Of a stretch of DNA of 64,000 nt, positions 34,445 to 44,400 are shown piece after piece. The stretch lies in contig JAWWNJ010000060.1 of assembly GCA_037176885.1 (NCBI GenBank), positions 1-64,000 on the forward strand, given 5' to 3'. How positions within the stretch are numbered: the stretch's first letter is position 1; every line of letters starts with the position of its first letter. The notes beneath the pieces are model-generated. The model saw only the letters and a list, made by a program, of their open reading frames with translations. It did not search any database and was not told the DNA's origin. The translations under genes and the position numbers were made by a program. This DNA is from Favolaschia claudopus. Its lineage: Eukaryota; Basidiomycota; Agaricomycetes; Agaricales; Mycenaceae.

Positions 34445-34925
34445 TCTCGAGCGTCCCCGCTCGACTCTGCACGCGCGTTATTCCAATCTCGAGGCGTAAT
34501 TCTGATTACGTCACTGCCGACACTCCTGAGGTCACCCGAGCGGAACCAAAATTCACTTTGATCTAGTTACTTTTATGGTAACTCTCGCCTCGGCTAATCC
34601 CAATTCCTTAATTTTCAGCGCGGGGCGGTCCTCTCTCAAGGCAAGCCTACTTCAGAGCCACCTCTGCTCTTGTGGTCATTGATATGACTAGTGTTCACGT
34701 GTTAGCCACGCCCCTTTGCTGATTTTGCCCAATTTTAGGCCAGTTTGGAATTTCCTCGACATATTCATTTGTCGCGGCTTCGAAGAAGCTGCGTCAATTC
34801 AGAGAGAATCTGGGCTCAAGACTTCTTAGAGCTTATCATTTCCGTGGGAGATGGTCCGTGCGCAACTGTATTGGCTGCGCAACTAAGGACAAACTCCCCA
34901 TTCTTTTCTCTTTCCAACCCCCACT
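34445..34925. other. Leader between LTR and first antisense gene
   Basis: About 480 bp with no gene. It probably contains the 5' UTR and part of the promoter of the plus-strand gene at 34926, together with the 3' LTR. No TATA box is clear. Confidence 0.4.
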
Positions 34926-37882
34926 ATGAACTTCACCAACGACTTCCCCGCCGTCCGTGTCCTTGCGCGCAAGAAGTTTGGTCTTCCGGTGCCTGACGAC
35001 TCTGTCTCCGCCCGTGTTCTGATCACGGAGGAGCACGTCAAGTTTCCCCCAAAAGCGCCGTATTATCCGCTTCATGCCGCCGAGGCTGGCCCCTTTCTCC
35101 CTCTTACTGCAAACGACGTTGAATCCCTCGCCCCCCTGGAACACCCAACCGTTGTTCGCTTTCTGGGTCTCCTCAAGGATCCTAGTCGAGTTCTCCGTAC
35201 CCACCCGCTCTTTCTCCAGACGATCATCAATGACATTCGTCCTGTTCTGGTACGTATATCTCGTCTTTTCGTTCCTTCCTGAGGCTCAACCTTCCCTCAG
35301 ACCCACTTCCGCGACAAGCACTTCAAAACTGTGCCTCTGACGCCGCTTTTACGCCAACTCTTGTGCGGTATCGCGCAGGTCGTCGAGATCTGCCGTGTCC
35401 ACAACATCGTGGTTCTCCCAGTCGAGCCCAAGTTCCTCCTTCCAGCTGCGATCCGGGATGACCAGGAGCGCCCGTGGATTAAGGTAATTTTTCTTTTCAA
35501 GGCCTCGACTCGAATTTCACGCTTGTTTTCCAGGAGGAGTTCCTTCCTATGAACTTCCAATTTGCAAATTCTTTCGATCACTACCAGGATCACTTCGTCG
35601 AGGACCCTTTGCTTACGCCCGCCGAGCACGATCATCTGGTCGAGATCAAGTGCAAGGAGTTGGACGAGTGGTGCCTCCTGCATGACGCCCTTGTTCCGCT
35701 CCGCGCCAAGAACACTCCCTTGAGTTCCCAGGACGTGGCTCGCGTCGTCCAAGTGATCGAGAAGGCTGCCCCACTCTATGTAAGTTCGGGCTTATTCTTT
35801 CGATCATTAGACTTTCTTTCTCATCGATCCCCTTTTAGTTCGACACCATTGAGCTCATCGGTCGAGAGACGCCTTTCACTCGCCGCTACACCAACACCAT
35901 GCTTTCTCTTATAGATATCGTTCCCGCGAAGCACCATCCTTACGGGTGGAAGCATAGTTTCAAGAACCGCCCTGCTGAGGTACGATTTTTGTCTATTATT
36001 TCCCTTCATGATCTCAAACTGATTCCTTCTCGTAGATGACCGAGTTCCTGCCCGTCGGCTTCCGATTTCCTTCCGAGAAGTTTGGTTTTAGTCGCGAGCC
36101 CTTCCCGTTGCTCGACTTGAAGGAGCACGGCGACCCTGTGGTGGACGCCTGGCGATTCCATTGTCGCGAGGCTCAGCGTGAGGCTAAACCACCTAGCCCT
36201 CCGCCTTCCGTTACCAAGCGCGGCAAGAATCGCTCTCGCCACTCGTCCGCTCATCCCGAGCCGCCCTCGCCCGCGTCGATCGCCATGAATCTTAAAATAC
36301 AGAGAGATGAGCTCCTCCGGGCCAAGGAGAAGGAACCACTTTTCCTTCCTTCCGATTCGCCGGTTTCCGACCATGCTCCAGTCGACGAGGACCCCCTTCT
36401 ACTGAAGGAATCTCAGCCTTCCGTTACCGTGGTCATTCCTGCTTTGTCTCGTCCCGGATCCGCCACGAAGAATCCTAAGTCGATTCTGAAGGTTCGTATT
36501 CCCTTTTGAATCTCTAAGTCTTTTATATATGAACTTTTCCAGAAACCCGCGGCTCCTTCTCGTGATGTTTCTCTTCCTCCCGTAGTGACCGAAGTACCTT
36601 CCTCTCAGGACGACGCTCCTCGCAACTCGAGAAAGCGTGTCTCGTCGCCTTCTTCAACCGTGAGTATTTCTGATTGATCCTCGCTTTTTGATCAATCTTT
36701 TTATCTAATCTTAATTGCTTTCTAGCGTCCTCAAATCAACATGTCCTCGCGCGGTCGCGCTGAGTCCGTCGATATTGATTTGGACTTCCCCGAAGCTCCC
36801 GCAGGCGATAATTCACCCTCGCCTGCCGATCTAGAGTCTTCTGAAGGGGAAGACGAGCTTTCCGACAACGAGCGTCCTCAAAAACGCCAGAAGACATCGG
36901 CTCGTGGCAACTCCGCCACTCCGTCTCCTTCGAAAAGGGGACGTAGCAAGTCCACCGCCGTCCTCGACGAGACCGTTGTCCTTTCAGATGGCAAGATCAT
37001 CGCTAAGAATCCGGAGACGTTTTTCCCTCCGTCCTCGCGCGTCCATCGTACTGGCAACACAGGCCCTGTTCTTCCTGCCGACGCCGAGCCGATCAAGGTC
37101 GAGAAATTGTCGAACGTCCTGACTTTGGCCAAGTCAGATAATATTTTGGTAAGACGCTCGACTTAATCTTTTCTACTCGCGCTAACTCTAATTATCCCTT
37201 AGCTCAACGGTGCCTGTCTGCCCTGCTTGCAGAGTTCCCGCGACGATTGCGAACACGGGTTGTTCGCCCGTTGCTCTAACTGCGCTAAGAAGCATGGCTC
37301 TCACTGCAACCATAGCTTCACAGCCAAGGAGCAGAAGGGTCTGGCTCGCGCCCTCGAGCCTTACTCCAGGTTATCGATGAACCGTACGTCCCTTCTTTCT
37401 AACTTCCTTATTTGTCGTTTCTGACCCCGTTTTCAGGCGTAAATTCGGAGATCGACGCGTTTTCGGACGCGTTCGAGATCTACGAGGGCCTTCGTCAGCC
37501 CTTCCTCAAGGCGCGTGCGTTGGTGATTTCCCTTGGGTCCCATGTCGGGGATCGCCTTCGCGAGAACATAACCGCATACGGCCCAGAGAACGTGCCGGGG
37601 CTCGAGGAACTATCGGATGAGAATCGTGAGGCGGTGATGCGTGCCTGGGGAGAAGGTGTAAACCTTCTCGCGCCAGAGGCCGAGGTTTCCAGACATTCTT
37701 CTCCATTCAACGTCGAAGACGACGAGGAGGATGTCGTGGGCTTGGCTCGCGCCGCTGAGGAATCGCTTCAGGCTCATCGTCGCGCGCAGGGTCCCGTCTC
37801 TGACCCTGGCGCCGGTTCTTCTCGTGGTCCCGTTCGCGTTTCGCCTCGCAGGAACAAGGGTAGGAGGGAGGACGAGATCTAG
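34926..37882 (+). CDS. Antisense element gene X1: 838-aa protein with Cys-rich Zn-cluster-like motif
   Basis: Nine exons join without any stop: 34926-35249, 35301-35483, 35534-35779, 35839-35979, 36036-36491, 36543-36659, 36726-37148, 37203-37383, 37437-37882. Introns are 50-66 bp with GT..AG ends. The N-terminal half (about 450 residues) looks folded; the middle is Ser/Pro-rich and charged (SEGEDELSDNERPQKRQKTS), with likely nuclear-localisation character. Exon 8 carries a six-cysteine motif, C-x2-C-x7-C-x7-C-x2-C-x7-C, with extra His residues, near a Zn2Cys6 pattern. It does not match any retrotransposon protein I know. It lies wholly within the LTR element, antisense to gag-pol. Function is unknown; DNA or chromatin binding is a guess. 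Confidence 0.82.
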
Positions 37883-38335
37883 TCGCGCTGCTTGAATTTT
37901 CGCGTAAGTCCCGTTTTCCTTTCATCCTTTCTTTCCCTTTAACGCATCTTAGTAGAATTTTTATGAATATCTACTGCTGCCCGTCGCGCGCGCTTTCGCG
38001 CTTCAAAATTTTTCTCTTTACATACACCGCTGTTCGCTACGATGAATACATTCCGTAGCTATATTCCATAGTATCCTGTACGCGCGTTCGCGCAGGCCGA
38101 ACAATACAGTGTATTGCCTGCAAAACTTAAGTGCGAACTCAGGATTATCTTAAGTCAAATTAGCCGCTAAAGATAATCAGCGCGCCAATTCGCGTGTTTG
38201 ATTATCGATGACGTTTGACCCATCAAGGGAGCAACCGGTCCAATTGTTCCGAGTACTCCTTTGAGAAAAGATTCACACGGTCACTCATACTTAAGTTTTG
38301 TCTCGACTTGAATTTCCTTAGGCTTGTAATCCTTC
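37883..38335. other. Spacer between antisense genes X1 and X2
   Basis: About 450 bp. It contains the 3' end of X1 and probably the promoter of X2. A block rich in gcgcgc (about 37,985-38,000) is the only visible peculiarity. Confidence 0.4.
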
Positions 38336-39000
38336 ATGATCACCCCCAATACGCCCAACATCTTCGACGCTACTTCTTCGCCTGGTTGCTGGCCTGTGGC
38401 CCATCCTGCTGCTTATAAACGCGCCCCAAACTTCTTGAGTTACATGAAGCTGCTCGCGCTCGATGGCGTACGTTCTTCCAGAGGATCCTTCAGCGTGTCA
38501 AGGCTAACATTTCTCCAGTTCTATGAGAAGTGCGCGAATTGTCGTGGCTTCAAATACGTTTGTCACAACGAAGGCTGGGGCAAACCATGTCTCGAGTGCA
38601 AGAACACTGGGAACATCTGTCCCTTCGCAGAACGCTCCGAATTCTTATGCCACATCAAGATGGAACGCGAGAAATTCCTTCATAATTTCTGCGGCCCTAG
38701 TGCGTCTTCCTTTGACTGTCTCTCGAGTCGAACTAAAGTAATTTCAATTCAGACCGTGAGGAGGGCCTTATCCAGTTCTACGCCAACGCTCTTCAAGCTT
38801 TCATGGCGTTCGACCAGGCAGCCAATCCTAAGGCTAAGAACTTTCGCCGCGATGGATTTGTAGGACACTTATCCTTAATTTCCGACCCTTGGGCTGTTCA
38901 GTTCCTTGTTGATCATGTTGATCATCCTGACTTTGATTTTACTCTGGTAGAGAAACAGGCGATTATGTTCCAAGCCTCCATTGTTCCTGCACCTATGTAG
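38336..39000 (+). CDS. Antisense element gene X2: 186-aa protein with Zn2Cys6-type cysteine spacing
   Basis: Three exons (38336-38467, 38519-38699, 38753-39000) join in frame to 186 residues and a TAG. Exon 2 reads YEKCANCRGFKYVCHNEGWG and continues with CLECKNTGNIC, giving C-x2-C-x6-C-x8-C-x2-C-x6-C. That is the spacing of the fungal Zn2Cys6 binuclear cluster, although the usual run of basic residues between cysteines 2 and 3 is weak. The C-terminal part is probably helical. The gene is antisense to gag-pol inside the LTR element and lies between two other extra genes. A DNA-binding or regulatory role is possible but not shown. Confidence 0.82.
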
Positions 39001-39512
39001 TCCTGTACTTCTCCCTTAGTACACGATACACCTTAAATTTACGTCGCGCGACGGAATTTCCTTATTGAACTTGTTAGGACAAGATTGACGTGTGAAGTCC
39101 GATCGAAGTCGTGACTCCGTCGATCTTTCCCGTGACTTATGATCGAGTCGCGCAAATTCTGTCTTCTTAGTTCAATCGGATTCCTTTCCGCTTTGTAAAT
39201 TATCTATAACCGGTGTCCAGATTGCGTGTTCTGGTTCTAAGGCACGTGAGATCCTCGATATATCACGTTTTCTTCCCTTAGGCGGTGTATTTTTCCGCGT
39301 AGGCAAGGCAATCTCGTGACTTTTGATCGCGGTCACGTTTCTCAGGAACCCAGTAATTACGCGCGAGTCGAATCTCGACTCTGTATCCATAGGCTTCGTG
39401 CCACGTCTTTTAACGTGTCTAGGGAGTGACCAATGAAGTCCCGCCTGACTTTGACGCGATTTACTAGTCTCCTCCCCATTTCATAAAATTTAACTGTCCT
39501 CAGTTAACACGT
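39001..39512. other. Spacer between antisense genes X2 and X3, with internal polypurine motif
   Basis: No gene. At 39472-39487 it carries an exact 16-bp copy of the polypurine motif that abuts the 3' LTR, 25 bp before the ATG of X3. Confidence 0.6.
39472..39487 (-). promoter_or_regulatory. Internal copy of the polypurine tract
   Basis: The plus strand reads ctccccatttcataaa, the same 16 bp as 34429-34444. On the minus strand the purine run extends as gaaatggggaggag. It could serve as a second site of plus-strand priming, or mark an old junction where the extra genes joined the element. Confidence 0.55.
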
Positions 39513-40982
39513 ATGACGCCTGGCCCTTCCTATAAAGAGTTCAAGTTCTTTCGACCATTCACCAGTCTCTTCGACGACTACCCTTCTCTAGTAGCATTAA
39601 CTATGTCTCCTTCTATTCGCGCTCACCTCACCACCGCTCAATATGAAACCCTTATTTCTATTGGGGACAAGGTTGCCGCGACTCGCTATCCCGACCGTTC
39701 CAAGCAGCGCGCCTTCCTTGACCAGCAAACCGTCCTCTTGGTGCGTTTGCTTAATTCCTAGGATTCGCATTGTTGCTGATTCTACGATTCAATTATTTTT
39801 CAGGATGGTATGTCGGCTCTCCTCCCTGAGATTGCCAAGGAGAAACCGCTCTACGACACCTACTTTGCCGTCAAGAACAGTTACCACCAGTCCGCTACCA
39901 ATCCCAACGGTGCCATCGGTGGCCGCTACCCCGTTATCGTCGACCTCTGCGCTCGCATCAAGTACGAACGCGACCGTCTTCGTTCCGGCACCACTGCCAC
40001 TCAACAAGCTCATCGTACTGAGCTCGAGGAAGCGCGCGCTGTCGCTGAGGATTTAGAGAGCAAGCCTTCTAAGAAGGGTAAAGGCAAGGGGAAGGTGAGT
40101 TTCGAATTAACTCCGTCGCGTTTGTCTAATAATTTAGGCAAAGGCGAAGAAGTCGAAGGCTACCGTCGAGGATCCCAACGATTCTCCCTTCGACGATTCC
40201 GAACTGCCTCTCCCTACCGGTGAGCTCGACGATGTCATGATTGTCGATACTGAGCCGGTATGTACCTAGGTCTCGCCTCTCGACTCGAGGTTATTGACCA
40301 ACTCTGCGATGCTCTTCGCGCTTTCCAGGTCGAGGCTACTGCGCCTGGTTCTCGCTCGACTCAGTCTTTGGACGAGCGTCCTCATGTGAGCAACCCTTTT
40401 CAAACTTTGAAAATCCTCGGGCAATTTGCTCGATTAATTCGTCGGGACAGCGTGCCTCTCAGTCGAGTAGTGCGCGCCCTTCCTCGGTACGCCTCTCATT
40501 TCTAAGAATGAAGGGTTTTGACCGAAGGGCTCCCCCTTATCTCAAGGCCATGGCTGTTCTTGCCCGTACTGACCCCGACTCAGTATCTGGACCCGTTCAT
40601 GAGGACTTCCCGGTCCCACCACCTCGCAAGCGATCGCGGCCGTCCAACTTTGCCTATGAGGATTCCGCAGAACAGTATACCGGTGTGTTATCATCTTTCC
40701 CAGATTTAAGTCGCGCTTATTTATTATTTAGCGACCGAGCTCGCCACTAACGGCGAAGCAGTCCAGAAAACTGTTGCCGAAGCTACTAAGCTCGTTGAAG
40801 CCAGCTCCTCCGATGATAACCTTGGATCCCTTCGACTACAGGAGGCGGACCTCAGGAGCCGGATTGGATTTGCCAACTCGCAACTTCGATACACCCTCAA
40901 TCACCGACAGCTCCTCGTCGATGAGCTCAAACGAGTTCTTGACCTTCAACACGACCGCTCCGCCAAAGCTCCCTCGACTTGA
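39513..40982 (+). CDS. Antisense element gene X3: 372-aa protein, unknown function
   Basis: Seven exons join in frame: 39513-39740, 39804-40094, 40138-40257, 40329-40385, 40451-40486, 40547-40682, 40732-40982. The start is MTPGPSYKEFKFFRPFTSLF. The middle has a predicted helix with KYERDRLRSGTTATQQAHR and ELEEARAVAEDLE, then Lys-rich and acidic stretches. The C-terminus is probably coiled-coil (LGSLRLQEADLRSRIGFANS). Exon 5 is only 36 bp. No family is recognised. The gene ends 420 bp from the pol stop and converges with pol tail to tail. Confidence 0.75.
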
Positions 40983-41401
40983 GATCCTCGAACGTCCTCA
41001 GAACCCAAAGTTCGTTTATTATTCGGGCTTTAGCTTTTCTGCGATTTTCAGCTGATTCTAGTTCTTTCGAATTAGCATCGAGTCCTCCAATCGCACCCAT
41101 CGTCGTACTTCCAAGACTACTCATTGTCCTCATTGTGACACATCTCGCCATCACCTTGCTTTTTGCTAGTAATTTATTTTAGACGCCTCGAGTTTACCTA
41201 TGCAAACCCTTCGCCCAACTCCTATTACTGTCTTTACTTGATCTCCTCGAGCAGTTCTATCCTCTTTGATACGCCCAACTCGTGATACGCACACTCCTTC
41301 ACCTCTGTTTCATTTCTTTATGCCTTATGCCCTATGCAATATATGTCTTTACCGCGGTACTTTGCGTTTGAACCGTTCCCGGCAATCACCGCTAAGTTAT
41401 C

Positions 41402-44400
41402 TCACGGTTGAACCTTTCTCCGAGATGACCGACGAGGCTGATCTTCGTACGAGACTTCCTTTCGAATCTCGTCTAAGTCCAGTTCCTCGACTTGGTCTTC
41501 CTCGAATTCATCTTCCTGTTCTTCTCCATCGTCTTCGTCCTGTAGCTCCATCCCTGACTTAACGTGAACTTTACGGAACTGTAAATCTTGACCCGAATAT
41601 TCATCTGAGTCCTTCATCGCAGCCAGTTCGTCAAGTTTTTGCGGAGACAAGTCGATTAAGTCTAGGATAGTTCCTGGCAGCTCGAGTTTCTCTCTTTGTT
41701 CAAAAGGTATCACTCGGAATTGAGCTATTTTGCCTTGGAAGACTGAACCGTCCAGTTCGCAACATATATATGCGCCGCCTTTGGCACGTCTAACTACCAC
41801 CATGGGTCCTAAGTATCGAGGGTGCATTTTCCTGTTCAGCGACTTCTCAGTAGTCGTATTCCTGACTAGGACTAGATCGCCTGGTTGGAAGTTATAATCT
41901 TTTATCTTCCCGCGATTCTCCTCCTCGTATTTTCTGACCATCTTCCGTTTCTCCTCACTAACTCGTTCCCGCATTTCCTCCACATGTACTGAATGCTTGG
42001 CGAGTGCTTTAGCTCTCAAACCAATTAGTTCAGCAGTGGGAATTGGCGCGCCTGGATATTCTACCAACCAGGTTGCTTCCTCGATGTCCAAAGGTAATAT
42101 GGGATGGGCGCCACATACTGCAAAGAATGGAGAACATCCCATTCCTCTTCTTACAGTTATACGGTCCGCCCATAATACTTGAGGGAAGAACCAATACCAT
42201 TTCTTAACATCACCGCCGGTTGCCTTGTACAATGATTGCCGGATATCCCAGTGCCCTCTTTCCACAGTTCCGTTCGCCTGGGAATTGTAGGCCGAGATTT
42301 TAATTCCAACTACCCCGTACTTCGAGTTTAACCATTTTAGCGCGGCAATGAATTGCTTGGCATTATCAGTTACAATCCACTCTGGACATCCCCAACGACA
42401 GATTACATCCTCGAGTAAGAACTTGCCGATAGTTTCGGCATCCTCGGATCTCATCGGCCGGCCTTCAACATACCGCGACAAGGAATCCCTCGCCGCTATT
42501 GAATACCTGTGACCGTTCGAGACTTCACCCATTATCATGACATCGGTGTGTATCTTCTGGAAGATGCTTGGAGTCAAAGTAGGTCTCGGCGGGATTTTCA
42601 ACAGAGCTTTCTGCCTTTGTTGACATATTTTGCAGGTATTGCAAAACCAAGTCACATCGCGTTCAAGTTCCGGCCACCAAAATCGAAGCTCGATCTGAGA
42701 ACGAGTCGCGTATATTCCTCGGTGCCCCAAGGCGTTATGCGATGCCCTCATCATGTACATTCGATGTTCCTTCGCGACTACCAATTTATGCATCGAACCT
42801 TCTCCTTTCCTATATAACTTTCCACCCTTGCTCAAGAAGAAGTATCTGGCGAATTTCATGAATTTCTTGAATTCCTTGTTATCCATTCCAGCAGGTCTAA
42901 CAAGAGGACTCTTTAGCCATTCCTTCACAATCTCGATTCTTTCGTCCTGGGCCAATGCTGCCCCGGATCGGTGATCCTCGACATATTTCTCTCGCTTGTC
43001 TGGGTTATTTTTAAGTTCTAGGTCTGGGAGTAAAGGTTCTCCCCCTTCCACCGATACTATATATTGCGGCATTACAAGTCCTTCGGCCTTGTAAGTCTGA
43101 ACAACCTTTTCCTGGATGGCTTTCTCTTCCGTCCGGGCGACCGTGATTTCATCTTCGAAGTCTTCTATCGAGGAGGCAGCTCCTTCCAATCCTTGGAAGT
43201 ATCCTCCACGTTCGTCGATCTCTTCTTTGAACTCATCGAAGTCGAGGGGTTGTTCACAATTATAGTCCCAATCTTCATGATTCTCCGGGGATGGATTTTG
43301 ATCCAACCCTTCCTCTGTATTGGGCCATTCCTCGTCTCCTGGTTGCGCTTTTCTCCGCGACAACCCATCTGGCGGGAAGGTTACTCCTCTGACGTGCTTA
43401 AGCTTGAAGTGAAACATCAGGATTTGCTCGATCCAACGATTAATCGTCGCGTTTGGTCCCATACCAGGGTTATTCAACATTCCCTGAATATAGAGCGCGT
43501 CAGTCTCAACTACTAACTTCCTGCACCCCAGAAGCCAATATTGCATTGCCTCTAATGCTCGCTTTAATCCGTACAACTCGCGCTTCGGCTGGGAAAACCT
43601 GCTTTCCCTCTGGTTCAAAGTTATAGACGCAAACTTAGCGTAATACTTCTTCAATTTATCAAGGACATCATGTTGATAAATTTGAATCCCAATTGCCATC
43701 CATGAAGTGTCCACAGCAAGTACGATATCAGAGTCCCAGTCGTAATTCAGAGGTTTCAGCGCGGGACATACTTTTATCGCTTCCTTGAGTGCATTCATAG
43801 CCGCGACTTGTTCTGGACCCCATACGAATTCAACATTATTCCTTAATAACTTCGTAATAGGTCTACAGATCTTTGCGTATCCGTCTATGAACATCCGCAG
43901 GACCCCAGTTGTGCCTAGGAATTGTCTTACGCCAGAGACATCCTCGAGAGGGCCCCAACGAACAATAACTCCGATACGGTCAGTTCCTGGTCTTCTGCCT
44001 TCAAAAGAGCAAATGTGCCCGACTACGGGAAAGACATCCCAACATAATATACTCTTCATACCTGAGAACGTTCCTCCACTATACTTGAGTCGTTGAATTA
44101 CCCGGTTCAAGTTCAGGAAGTGTTCCCAGATAAACCTCCTAATTCCGGGGTTCTCGGGTATAGTTTCATACTTTCCGTCTTTATCCTGATATCGAGTTCC
44201 CCCTCCTCTGATTGGTACATCATCGATGTAGGGAATCGTTACATGCGGGATTTCATCCCTTAGAATATATGTGACGTCGTCATGAAATATTGGAACCGAG
44301 TTTGTCCACCCTTGAGGAAGCTTGACTAATCGAAGCGCGCCAAAAGGTGTCTGGAACGTTGTAAAGTCCCTAGATCCCTCTGCGATATCTCGATGGTCAT

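Noticed and set aside
34926..40982. X1-X3 as an independent DNA transposon nested in the retrotransposon
   Set aside because: I found no terminal inverted repeats or target duplication around the block, and nothing resembling a transposase; only the duplicated polypurine motif marks a possible junction.
43064..43516. 150-codon plus-strand frame inside pol
   Set aside because: Exactly antisense to conserved RNase H coding sequence, with no features of its own; a shadow of pol. The X1-X3 genes differ because no gag-pol gene lies opposite them.
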